NCBI RefSeq assembly: GCF_009389715.1
Contig: NC_052399.1
Location: forward strand, 18,541,646 to 18,605,645
DNA from: Phoenix dactylifera
Lineage: Eukaryota > Streptophyta > Magnoliopsida > Arecales > Arecaceae
Direction: 5' to 3'
DNA: 64,000 bases
Shown here: positions 45,005 through 55,409 of the stretch, piece by piece
How positions within the stretch are numbered: position 1 is the stretch's first letter
Layout: the number at the start of each line of letters is the position of its first letter
Notes under the pieces: model-generated
Told to the model about the DNA's origin: nothing
Seen by the model: the letters and a program-made list of their open reading frames with translations, nothing else
Databases searched by the model: none
Translations under genes and position numbers: made by a program

Positions 45005-47085
45005 ATGGGTCTCGGTCCTGAGGAAGTAGGGTCGAGTCTGTCGGAGGAGGAGTTGGAGCTAATCCACTCCCGGTTCTTCTTCCAGCTCGGGTTTCGTCTC
45101 GAAACTGCGGGACCGGAGGACAGGGCGACGCGGCCGCCCCCGGGTCGGATCGCGGTTCATCGCGAGACACTCTGGGCCGGCCTGCGGTTCCCCGTTCACG
45201 AGTTCGTGAACAACTTGCTGGTCGAGTACCAACTCGTCCCAGCACAGCTTGCTCCGAACTCGTGGAGGACCATAATTGGGTTTCTATCTTTGTGCCTCGG
45301 GCATGGGATCCCGATCTCTGTGAGCGTTTTCCGTCGGTATTTTTTGTTAAAGAAAAACCCGGCGGACGCAGGGTGGCTATACTTCGCCTTTCGGGGCGGT
45401 ATGTCACTCTTTCAGGGTGCCCCTTCCTCTATTCATGAGTGGAAGGGGAAATTTTTCTTTCTTGCGTCCGGGGTGCCGTGGGGGTTCAACCCGAGGTGGG
45501 GGCATTCTCGGTTGAAGGCTCTCAACAGGCTCTCCGAGCCCTCGGGGAGGGAGCTGAGGGTCTTGGACTCCTTACGGGCCCTCGGAAAGGGATACAACCT
45601 GACCGAGCTCCTACGGGAGGACGCCCTGGCGAGCGTGGGCCTGAGTTCGGCGCGCCCCGAGGGTAAGAGTAGTTGCATTACCTTATTTTTGTCTGTTCTT
45701 TCTTTTTACTAACACTGGTCCGACACTTAGGAGAATTTTTGGTTTCAGATATTTTCCACATGCCGACTAGCAACACGTCTCTTTTCTCTCGAATAAAGAG
45801 GCGAGAGGCCGAGGCCGGGGGGGCTATTCTCCAGCCTCGGAAAAAGTCGCGATCGGCCGGTGCTTCTTCATCGGCCGGGGCAAGAGGCCCAGAGGCGGGG
45901 GCCTCCGCAGCCGACCAGGGGCGGACGTCGGCCGCCGGTGATGCGGGCTCGGCGGCTCCGCCTTGTCCTGCCCCCGTCGCCCAGCGGGGGCCGACCATGA
46001 TCCACCTGCAACGATCGGGACCTGAGCCGAGAAGAGGCCCCGAGGTCCCCAGTTCGGGAGGGCCGAGCTCTTCAAGGGGGCCAAGGGAGGAATCGGCCGA
46101 GCCGGGGTCCCCTCTCCTCGAGGGGAGCTCGGCTTTACACGACGCCGATGTCGCACGAGCCGTGTTTCGGCGTGCGATGCTTCCAGCGGACCGGGCCGAG
46201 TTCCGAAACTTGCCGCTGGAAGAGATCGTCGACGGTACCTACCGCAATACCGTTCGGGTAAGCTACTTTTCCAACTTTCCTTAGGCTACTGGCGAACACG
46301 CTGTACGTTTTTCGACTCATAATTGCTTCATCGGTTCCCTCTTGCAGCACATTCACGAGGTCGACACCCTGGTATTCATTGCCCAAGGGTGTCAAGAAGA
46401 GACTCGGCGTTTTAGCCGGCAATTGGAGCCGGCTAAGAAAAGAATTGCCGAGTTGGAGGCGGCACTGGCCGAGGCCGAGGCGCAGAGGGAGGCCACTGAG
46501 GCCGGGCGCCTAGCTATGGTCGAGGTGCTTGAGGAGGAAAGGGCCGCCAGCTGCGCCTCGGAGGCGCGACTGGGGGAGGCCCAGTCCGAGATCGCGGGCC
46601 TCAAGTACAAGGTCGGGGTCTTCCGCCTCAAGATCGAGCAGCTTGAGGCCCGGGAGAAGAGGGCACTCGAGCGAGCCAAGAATGCCGTGGAGCTCTTCAA
46701 GGAGTCGGAGGAGTTCCGCGACATGCTAGAGGAGGAGACTGTGGACGGGTTTCTCCGGAGCTTTGATAACTTCCGAAAGCAGATGGCTCGGATCTGCCCC
46801 CAGTTTGACATTTCGACGATCCGTCCGAGGATGAGGCTGGGGTACAGCTCCGACTCTGACGACGTCCCTGCCGCCCTTATGTCCGAAGAAGATCTCGTTG
46901 AGGCCGAAGCTGAGGCAGCCGAGCCGGCGGTGGCGGAGGCCCTCCCTGGCGAAACCAGCGAGAACGTTCCTGCAGCGCCAGCCGAGGCCCCCGCCGCAGA
47001 CCCCGAGTCCGTACCCGCCGAAGGCCCCCAGGTCATCGCCGTGGACGATCCCGAGGGTGACGCGTGCGCTGCTGCCGCCTCTTAG
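45005..47085 (+). CDS. E2 antisense three-exon gene, intact, 634 aa
   Basis: Exons 45005-45662 (658 nt), 45749-46257 (509 nt) and 46348-47085 (stop TAG). Donors GTAAGAG and GTAAGC and acceptors TTTCAG and CTTGCAG are canonical; phases are 1 and 0, and the join is open throughout. Residues ~25-200 match the plant 'putative gypsy type transposon' domain (FPVHEFVNNLLVEYQLVPAQ, GAPSSIHEWKGKFFFLA). Exon 2 (220-389) carries a basic NLS-like RIKRRE...PRKKSR patch and a Gly/Pro/Ser-rich linker, then LPADRAEFRNLP. Exon 3 has a long coiled coil (about 405-510), the motif KESEEFRDMLEEETVDGFL and an acidic Glu/Ala tail. Such antisense extra genes are known from some plant gypsy elements; their function is not established. 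A nuclear, oligomeric element-encoded protein is my inference. The ATG at 45005 was chosen because it gives an exon 1 of the same length as in E1. Confidence 0.82.
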
Positions 47086-48119
47086 GACCTAGGCTTTTAT
47101 CATCTCTTTATTGTAAATGAGGTCGGCCTTCAAATTTGTTAAATGGCCGACCTCCAATTTTGTACTTAGCCTTTCGGCATTTTGCTAATGAAAAATTCCT
47201 TTTGTCACTTTGTCTTTCTTTCTTCTTTTGTTGTAAACGAGGCTGGGATTTTAACCCATCGTCCCACCAGCTGTCCGCTTCATACCTTAGCTTTCGAGCT
47301 GCTCAACAGAGGCGTGACTCTTCATCGGATATACCTTCGCTTCCGCTAGTTTCGATCGCGCTAACCGGAAGGAGCTCCGAACTTAGGTTTTTAGGAAATT
47401 TTTCTAAGTCCTACAGCTCGGACTTTAAGGTCGCAAAAGTTGCCATATTTGGCTCTTAGGTTTGTGAGACACCGAACTTGGGCCTTGGTCCTCCAAGCGG
47501 GGCCGTGCTAGATTTGCGCTGGCCACTATCTGGGGAGTTTAATTGATCTTCCGAACTCGGTTCCCAGATGGTAGGACCATAGAAAGGGTTGGTGCTATCC
47601 CACATGGGGGAGCATGAGCTAATAATCGAGTTGTCGCCAGGGTCTTCATAATTTTCGTCCTCGGACTTTGCCGAGGTTCCGGTGAGCGGGGTCGGAAATT
47701 TTAAAAGATACCCCGGCCCTTCCGAACTCAATCGGTACGTCCGCGGTCGAGGTTGTCTCCGTAGCTCAACATTGGAGATCGCATATGGGGGCCGAGCTGG
47801 GCCCTAGTTTGCGAAGACATACATAAGTCGTGAAAGTTCAACAGACGGAGTATGCATAAGGTCGGTGGGAGATTAGTCTTAAACTGACTTGTAGGAGTAA
47901 TCCGGCTTTGGCCAGAGTAAGGTCTCGACTTTGACCGAGATTTCGTTAGCGATGCGTAGATAAAATATGACAAGGCGGTGTCGAGTAGGATGTACCTTTT
48001 GCACTTCTAGAGTCGTGCTCCACATCGCGGAGTGGGTTGTTCCCTTTCCTTGTCGACTTTCGGAGTCATTCTTACGGACCCGATGACGCCCGCCGAGGTC
48101 TAGAGGATCCGGGAATGCT
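47086..48119. other. E2 spacer downstream of the antisense gene
   Basis: Non-coding on both strands as far as I can see. The first ~150 bp (TTATTGTAAATGAGG, AATGAAAAATTCC) would be the 3' UTR of the antisense gene. Confidence 0.5.
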
Positions 48120-49041
48120 TTATTGACCCGCGACTCTTTCCGAGGTCGAGGAAGTTTGGGACTCTACGGTCGAACCCCGGGGCGTCCCGACCTTAGTCGA
48201 GGAATCTCGCGTCAGGTCGGTGGGTCTGGGAATGCTCTACCGACCTGCGATACGTCCCGGGGTCGAGGGAGTTTGGGACTCTACGGTCGAACCCCGGGGC
48301 ATCCCGACCTTAGTCGAGGAATCGTTCGTCAGGTCGACGGGTCTGGGTACGCTCTATCGACCTGCGACGCTTTCCGAGGTCGAGGGAGTTTGGGACTCTA
48401 CGGTCGACCCTCGGGGCATCCCGACCTTAGTCGAGGAATCTTGCGTCAGGTCGGTGGGTCTGGGAACGCTCTACCGACCTGCGATACGTCCTGGGGTCGA
48501 GGGAGTTTGGGGCTCTACGGTCGAACCCCGGGGCATCCCGACCTTAGTCGAGGAATCGTTCGTCAGGTCGACGGGTCTGGGTACGCTCTATCGACCTGCG
48601 ACGCTTCCCGAGGTCGAGGGAGTTTGGGACTCTACGGTCGACCCTCGGGGCATCCCGACCTTAGTCGAGGAATCTTGCATCAGGTCGGTGGGTCTGGAAA
48701 CGCTCTACCGACCTGCGATACGTCCCGGGGTCGAGGGAGTTTGGGGCTCTACGGTCGAACCCCGGGGCATCCCGACCTTAGTCGAGGAATCGTTCGTCAG
48801 GTCGACGGGTCTGGGTACGCTCTATCGACCTGCGATGCTTTCCGAGATCGAGGGAGTTTGGGACTCTACGGTCGACCCTCGGGGCATCCCGACCTTAGTC
48901 GAGGAATCTTGCGTCAGGTCGGTGGGTCTGGGAACGCTCTACCGACCTGCGATACGTCCCGGGGTCGAGGGAGTTTGGGACTCTACGGTCGAACCCCGGG
49001 GCATCCCGATCTTAGTCGAGGAATCTGGGGATCACAGATGA
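48120..49041. repeat. E2 117-bp tandem repeat forming a 234-bp higher-order unit
   Basis: About eight copies of a 117-bp unit containing CGAGGGAGTTTGGGACTCTA and GGGGCATCCCGACCTTAGTC. Two variants alternate: one with CGTCCCGGGGTCGAGG and CGAACCCC, the other with CTTTCCGAGGTCGAGG and CGACCCTC. As a result the true period is 234 bp. Because 117 is a multiple of three, 270-310 codon frames stay open through the block; they are not taken as genes. Confidence 0.9.
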
Positions 49042-49142
49042 CCCAACATTAGAAGAAATAATCATAATCATTGAAATGGGCGAACTATTTGTAGAAAGGA
49101 GATTGAGTTCATATTCCTGATCGTCTTGAACCCCTAGGGGTT

Positions 49143-52100
49143 TCACTGGTAGTACATTCGTAGATTCTCGGAGTTCCAGCTTCGCGGAATTGGAGTTCCC
49201 TCTAGGGATTTCAACTTATATGCTCCGGGTCGTTGTACTCGGGCGATTTGATACGGCCCTTCCCACTTTGGGGCGAGCTTTTCCTGCTCGGTCGGTTGAG
49301 AAGCTTCGGCTCTCCTGAGGACAAGATCCCCTACTTTGAAGAGCTTGGGCTTAACTCTGGAGTTGTAGTATTGGGCCGTTTTCTGTTGGTATCTTGCCAT
49401 ACGGACCCGGGCGACCTCTCGTGTCTCTTCAACGAGGTCCAGGTTGTTTCTAAGCCGGGAAGAGTTGGTGTCGGGGTCGTAATACTCCACCCTTGAAGAT
49501 GGGAGGCCGATTTCTAGCGGGATGACAGCTTCAGTGCCGTATGCTAGGTTGAAGGGGGTCTCTCCCGTGGGCAGTCGGAACGTAGTCCGGTACGCCCAGA
49601 GGATGTTGTACAAGTCCTCGACCCACTGTCCTTTGGACCGATCAAGCCTAGCCTTGAGTCCCTGCAAAATGGTTCGATTAGTTACCTCAGTTTCCCTGTT
49701 TGTCTGGGGATGGGCGACCGAGGTGAAGCGGTGGTTGATGCCGAGCTCAGAGCAAAATTTTCTGAAGTGGACATTGTCGAACTGTCGGCCATTGTCGGAT
49801 ATAAGGATACGGGGAAGTCCGAATCTGCAAATTATGAATTTCCAAACAAAGTCCCGCATCTTTTGCTCGGTGATCCGAGCCACAGGTTCAGCTTCGACCC
49901 ACTTGGTGAAGTAGTCGATGGAGACGACCAGAAATTTTCTCTGTCCGGTGGCCAGAGGAAAGGGCCCCAGAATATCAATCCCCCATTGGGCAAACGGCCA
50001 GGGGGCGATGATTGAAGTCAGCAGGGCCGAAGGTCGGCGTTGGATGTTAGCATTCCGTTGACACCGGTCACACTTCCGAACGAAATCCGTCGCATCTTTC
50101 TGGAGCGTGGGCCAGTAATATCCTTGTCGCAGAATCTTATGGGCTAATGCCCGACCTCCCAGGTGATTGCCGCAGATTCCTTCATGGACCTCTCGGAGGG
50201 CATAGTCCGCCTCAGAGGGGCGGAGACATCTGAGAAGAGGAGAAGTAAATGATCGACGATAGAGTCTGTTTTCATATAAGACATACCGGAGAGCTTGGCG
50301 CTTGATCCGGCGAGCCTCTGTCTCATCCTGGGGAAGGGTTCCATCCTGGAGATAGCAGACGAACCCGTCGATCCAGCTCGGTTCAAAGTCGATGCACATG
50401 GTGGGCTCTGGTTCATCAGTGCTGGGAGTCCGGAGATACTCGAGCGTTGTCCCCGTGGGAAGCTCGCTCATGCGGGAGGTCGCTAGCTTGGACAACTGGT
50501 CTGCCCTGAGATTCTCCGCTCTGGGAATATGTTGGATACTGAAAGAGCTCAGGGTAGACACGAGTTCCCGCACTTTTTGGAGATATTTCTGCATGGATGG
50601 CTCTTTTGCTTCAAAGTCTCCCTGGATCTGGCTTACTACCAGCTGGGAATCACTGAAGGTCTTCAGGTCTTCTACTTTCAGCTCCTTTGCTAACTTGAGC
50701 CCGACGATGAGAGCCTCATACTCGGCCTCGTTGTTTGAGGCCGGGAACTCGAGGCGTAAGGCTTGCTCGGCCACCACTCCTTCTGGGCTAGTGATGATGA
50801 GTCCAGCCCCGCTACCCCCCGAAGTTGACGATCCGTCCGAGTGTAGGACCCATAGTAGCCTTGGGGTTTCCTCTATGGATACGGATGGTAGCTCGGGGTC
50901 GTCCGGCAGGGTGCACTCTACGATGAAGTCGGCGAGTATTTGAGCTTTAATAGCCGGCCTGGGCCGATATTCAAGGTCAAATTCCCCGAGCTCGACCGCC
51001 CATTTGGCGATCCTCCCCGCACGATCCGACCTTTGCAGTATTTGCTTCATAGGCTGGTCGGTCAGTATGGTTATTGTGTGGGCTTGGAAGTAGGGCCTGA
51101 GTCTACGAGCTGAAATGATAAGAGCAAAGATCGTCTTCTCAAGTTTGGAATATCGGGTCTCAGCATCCCTGAGGACCCGGCTGATGTAGTAGACCGGCTT
51201 TTGGAGCTTGTCCTCTTCTCGGACAAGGACTGAGCTCACTGCAACTGGGGAGACAGCCAGGTACAAGTAAAGGACTTCGTCCCTCTGAGGCTTGGTGAGC
51301 AGCGGGGGAGAGGCCAGAAGGCTTCTGAGCTCTTCAAAGGCCTGCTGGCATTCTTCTGACCACCGGAAGTCCTTTGGCCGCTTGAGGATCTTGAAGAATG
51401 GGAGGCAGCGCTCAGCCGATCGGAAGACAAATCTCCCCAAGGCGGCGACCCGCCCAGTAAGCCGCTGCACCTCCTTGACTGTCCTCGGGGGCGTCATTTC
51501 TTGCAGCGCTCGGATTTTCTCGGGGTTGGCTTCAATTCCGCGCTGGGTCACTATGAAACCCAGGAACTTGTCCGAGGTGACTCCGAATGCGCACTTCGCT
51601 GGGTTGAGCTTCATTCGGTATCTCCTGAGCTTGGAGAACGTTTCGTTGAGGTCAGCTACATGGTGCTCCGCCGCTCGACTCTTCACCAGCATGTCGTCCA
51701 CGTAAACTTCCATATTTCGGCCGATCTGGTCTTTAAAAATTTGGCTGACCAGCCTCTGATAGGTGGCTCCAGCGTTCTTCAAACCGAAGGGCATCACCTT
51801 GTAGCAATAGGTGCCCTTGTCGATGATGAAGGCCGTCTTCTCCTCGTCTTCTGGCGCCATTCGAATTTGATTGTACCCTGAAAAGGCGTCCATAAAGTCA
51901 GCAGTTGGTGTCCTGAGGTGGAATCGACGAGCTGGTCGATGCTTGGGAGGGGAAAACTGTCTTTTGGGCAAGCCTTGTTCAGGTCGGTGTAGTCCACGCA
52001 CATGCGCCATTTTCCGTTGGCCTTCTTCACAAGGACTACGATGGCGAGCCAGTCTGGGTAAGAGACCTCCCGGATGAAGCCGGCTCCAAGAAGTTTATCC

Positions 52101-52492
52101 ACCTCCTCGGCCGCAGCTCGTTGCCATTTCCGGGCGGAGCCTCTTTTCTTCTGCTTTACAGGTCTGCTGGTCGGCTTCACCTGAAGTCGATGGACCATGA
52201 CCTCAGGGTCAATTCCCGGTACGTCCGCGGGCGACCAGGCGAAGATATCGGCATTGTCCCGCAGGAAGCTGATGAGGTGATTCCTCTCGCGGGCGTCAAG
52301 GCCGGAGCCGACCTGCACAGTTAGCTCGGAAAAATTTTCTCATAGTGGAACTTGAACAAGAAGCTCACCAGGCTCTACTTGCTTCTTCCAAAGGGTGTCC
52401 CTCGCATCCAGAGTTTCTATAGGTAATGAGGGGCCCGTTGGCTGAATCGGCGCCTCGGTCGGTTGCCTTACTCGGTAGGCCGCCATGTAGCA
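49143..52492 (-). pseudogene. E2 pol: reverse transcriptase, RNase H, integrase (broken)
   Basis: From 52492 the frame runs through a TGA (52342-52340) into the RT start (NADIFAWSPADVPGIDPEV, GKWRMCVDYTDLNKACPKD). It then loses one base near 51891-51894, inside the TFMDAFSGYNQ motif, and continues open for 955 codons to 49143. RT shows FGLKNAGATYQ and the catalytic YVDD (about 51704-51693). RNase H shows HSDGSS, NNEAEYEAL and SDSQLVV. Integrase has the HHCC finger (HEGICGNH...CDRCQR) and the DDE triad contexts WGIDILGPF, ISDNGRQF and TEVTNRT. No chromodomain follows. RT copies element RNA to DNA and integrase inserts it; this copy needs at least a stop and a frameshift reversed to make the full protein. 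Confidence 0.92.
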
Positions 52493-53165
52493 TTACTTGG
52501 CAACCAACTGGTCTCCACGGACCTCGCCTACTCCTTGGCCGGCGGGGAACCGCATGAGCAGATGACGGATTGAGACCACGGCTCGAAGGGCGTTTAGCCC
52601 TGGCCGCCCAAGGATGGCGTTGTAGACTGAGGGCAGGCGGACCACAAGGAAGTCCGTCCTCACAGTGCTCTCCCGGAGAGCGAGGCCAACTGTGACAAGG
52701 AAGCTGGCCTCGCCTTCAACTGGGACCGAGTCCCCGGTGAACCCAACCAGTGAGGTATTGATTTTCCGGAGATGTCCTTCTGGCAACCCCATTTTTTGGT
52801 AGGCATGATAGTACAAAACGTTGGCTGAACTTCCATTGTCAACTAGGACACGTTTTACATCAAACCTATTTACAATCATAGAGATGACCACAGCGTCATC
52901 GTGGGGGATCTCAACCCCTTCCAAATCCTCGTCCGAGAACGAGATGACTTCATCAGTACGCAGGCACTTCGGGGGGGCTCCCTGGGCGGCTCCTCCTACC
53001 GAGGCTCCCCCGATCATATTGATGGTGCCGGCGATAGGCCTGTTGTCGTCCGGGTTTTCGGGCAGTGTGGCATTTTCCGTCGGCCTCCTTTCCTCACGTC
53101 GGTTCCTCACGAACCGGTTGAGTACTCCCAGGCGGATGAGCGCCTCTATCTCGTCCCGGAGCAAT
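52493..53165 (-). pseudogene. E2 retropepsin-like protease region (broken)
   Basis: The frame after the gag frameshift reads LRDEIEALIRLGVLNRFV, then NMIGGASVGG, then the aspartic protease core RVLVDNGSSANVLY (active-site D in VDNGSS) and AILGRPGLNAL, the usual second motif. It ends at TAA (52495-52493), after which pol homology (CYMAAYRVRQPTE) continues in the same frame. Gag and pro are therefore cut off from RT by a stop. Confidence 0.85.
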
Positions 53166-54582
53166 CCTCCGTGTCGTGCCCACGGTCTCGGTGGAAGCGG
53201 CAGTACTTCCTGGGATTGCGGGAAACTTCCGTATCCCGCATAGGAGGCGGGGGTCGGAAGAAATCCCGACCCTCGATTTCCATCAAGATCTCGGCCCGGG
53301 GGGCATTGACAGGTGTGTAGTTCTCGTACCTCCCTGGGTACGTCCGAGGCCGTGGTGGAGACCTTGGTCGAGGTGGGGTCCTCTGCTGAGGTCATCCCTG
53401 CTGCCGAGGCGGGCTCCTCAGTCGGGGGAGGTTCTTCTCTCGACGGGGGGATCGGCTCCTTTGTCGGCCGCGCTCCTCGCGGCGTTTCTTCTGCTTCCTT
53501 GAGGCGGGCTCGACCGCTCCCCGCCTGGAGGCGACCGCCTCCTCGGCCTTGGCATACTTCCGGGCTCGGGCTAGCATTTCGGTGAAGTCGGCCGGGAAGC
53601 TCTTCTCAATGGAGAAGAGGAATCGATAGGAGCGAACTCCAGTCTTCAGGGCCGACATGGCTATTGACTGGTCTAGCTCGCGAACTTCCCACGTGGCGGC
53701 AGTAAAACGGTCTAGATACTCCTTGAGGGATTCCCCCTCCTTCTGCTTGATGTCCAGGAGGGAGTCTGACGTCCGTCGTTGGCGTCGGCTGGCGGCAAAA
53801 TTGGTGGCGAACTGCCTGCCGAGTTGCTCAAAGGAGGATACCGTGTTCGGCTTTAGTCCAGAGAACCAAAGCCGAGCGGTCCCTCGAAGGGTTGCTGGGA
53901 AGGCCTTACAAAGTACGGCTTCCAAGGATCCTTGCAGAGCCATGAGGGCTCGGTAGCTCTCCAAATGGTCGAGGGAGTCGGTAATTCCGCTGTAGGGCTC
54001 CACCTGAGGCATTTTGAACCTCGCGGGGACCGGCTCATCCTCGATCTGGCAGGAAAAGGGGGATTTGGTGGTGAACTCGAAGTCTCCCTCCTGCCTTGCC
54101 TTCCTACTGTGGAGCGCTGCGATTTGGCGCTCCAAGTGCTCAACTTTCCTGTCGAGCTCCCCAACCCGTGGGATTGTCACCGCGGTCTGCTCTGGCTCAC
54201 GGTGGTCTGGGGCTGACTCAGCCTCAGAGGGTTGGGGTCTTCTGTTGGGATCTTCCCCCGGTAGCTCTCTCTGGGAGGAAGTCCGCTCTTCGTTGTTGGC
54301 TCTGGAGGAGCCATGCAAATTATGGCCTGGGAGAACCGGGCCGTTGGGAGGAAATTCCGGCAGGACCTGGGCCTGCGGGGGGAGCGTGGGTAAGGCCTCC
54401 TCGCGCCGCAGGCCTTGAACGGCGGCGGCCAGGGCCTGGACTTGCTGTACCAGAGCATTGAATTGCTCCGGCTGGACCTGAGGAACTGGGTCAGCCGGAG
54501 TAGGTGAATTCTAGACGGAATGTCCATGACTCTGTGGGGGACGCCGGGAGATGTTGGAGGCTCCCTTGCTTCTTAACTTCAT
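53160..54582 (-). pseudogene. E2 gag (capsid and zinc knuckle), broken
   Basis: Starts at ATG 54582 with MKLRSKGASN, as in E1. The frame has TAG at 54513-54511 and TGA at 53394-53392, yet stays in phase between and after them. The middle holds the plant gag domain (DHLESYRALMALQGS, ATLRGTARLWFSGLKP, LLDIKQKEGESLKEYLDRF), then a basic RS/RR-rich stretch (GRQRSRSPRREK), then a knuckle-like YCRFHRDRGHDTEDC. At about 53162 a small deletion shifts the frame into the protease region. Gag would form the cytoplasmic virus-like particle. Confidence 0.88.
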
Positions 54583-54595
54583 GATCGCTACTCGG

Positions 54596-54613
54596 TCCCT
54601 TCCTCTAGCGCCA
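54596..54613 (-). other. E2 primer-binding site
   Basis: On the minus strand TGGCGCTAGAGGAAGGGA begins two bases after the 5' LTR. It matches the E1 site except at the last base, so both elements would use the same tRNA primer. Confidence 0.7.
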
Positions 54614-54615
54614 AC

Positions 54616-55404
54616 TATTGCTGGAAATTGGACCCGGGGGCGATCGTCGGTCGAAGAGAGGGAGCGGCAGGTGTCCACAGGGGAGCGGCGGTCCGTCGGC
54701 GGGCGGCGTCCTCCGTCCGGGTGCCTGCAGAAAAGCCGGTGGCCGGATCTTCCGGCGCCGGCCCTCCGATGCTTAAGTCAGAAGGGGGGCAAATTGTAAG
54801 AGAGGAGAAGAAGAAGAACAGTGTTTTTAGTGTGCAGAGTCTCCAACCCCCCTCTAAGAAGCGAGGGCTCCCTTTTATAAGGGGGGGTCAGTTTACCTGT
54901 GATGTGATGGGGCGAGGTCATTGTACGGCTCGGCATGTTGCTCGGATCGGCGTACGATCGGGCGAATCATTGCATTGATGTCGGAGGTGAGGTCGTCGTA
55001 CGACCCGAGTTGACACACGATCGGGCGAATCATGGCATCGATGTCGGAGGTAAGGCCGAGATCAGAGACTTATCATGGTTGATGGGACTCTGCCGGGCTG
55101 ACTTGCCGTGGAGAGCTGCGGGTCCGTAGATAACAGGAGCCATGTGCATTAATTGTGGAGTAAGCCGGAGATCCGCATTAATTGTTGAGTGAACCGGGGG
55201 TTTGCAGGGGCCGTGTGCAATAAAGAGGGCAATGGCAGGATATGGCCCTCGGCCGGACCTCGGGAGTCGGGAGTTTTCCGGGTCGGAGGTTCTGAGGTCG
55301 GACGTTCCAAGGTCGGACGCCGACTTCGGCTGTCCAAGGTCGGCGGTTGGACGACTCCTTAGGGGTAATTATGCTGCTGGGGGAAGACCATATTCCCCCA
55401 ATTA
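54616..55404 (-). repeat. E2 5' LTR (right end on plus strand)
   Basis: 789 bp. Compared with the 3' LTR it has two instead of five 29-bp units and lacks about 40 bp near 55258. Both terminal dinucleotides have drifted (TATTGC for TGTTGC; CCCCCAATTA for CCCCCAACA). A TATAAAA box is at 54879-54873 (minus). Confidence 0.88.
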
Positions 55405-55409
55405 ATTTT

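Larger units (their letters stand above)
43227..55409 (-). mobile_element. E2: Ty3/gypsy (Tat-like) LTR retrotransposon, 12.2 kb, minus orientation
   Basis: The element proper is 43232-55404, with duplications ATTTT at 43227-43231 and 55405-55409. Reading on the minus strand: 5' LTR (55404-54616), primer-binding site, gag, protease, reverse transcriptase, RNase H, integrase (stop at 49143), a 117-bp tandem-repeat block, an antisense three-exon gene (plus strand 45005-47085), a polypurine tract and the 3' LTR (44152-43232). The order PR-RT-RH-IN defines Ty3/gypsy. The integrase has no chromodomain, and the overall arrangement with extra DNA after pol fits Tat-lineage elements. LTRs differ by roughly a dozen substitutions plus repeat-number changes, so it is older than E1. 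Gag-pro-pol carries at least four stops and two frameshifts, so this copy is inactive. Confidence 0.92.

Noticed and set aside
46392..47036. 214-codon minus-strand frame
   Set aside because: Shadow of the coiled-coil exon of the antisense gene (Ser/Ala-rich reverse translation).
48123..49052. 309-codon and 273-codon open frames
   Set aside because: They run through the 117-bp tandem repeat; the unit is a multiple of three so any stop-free frame stays open. No non-repetitive protein sequence.
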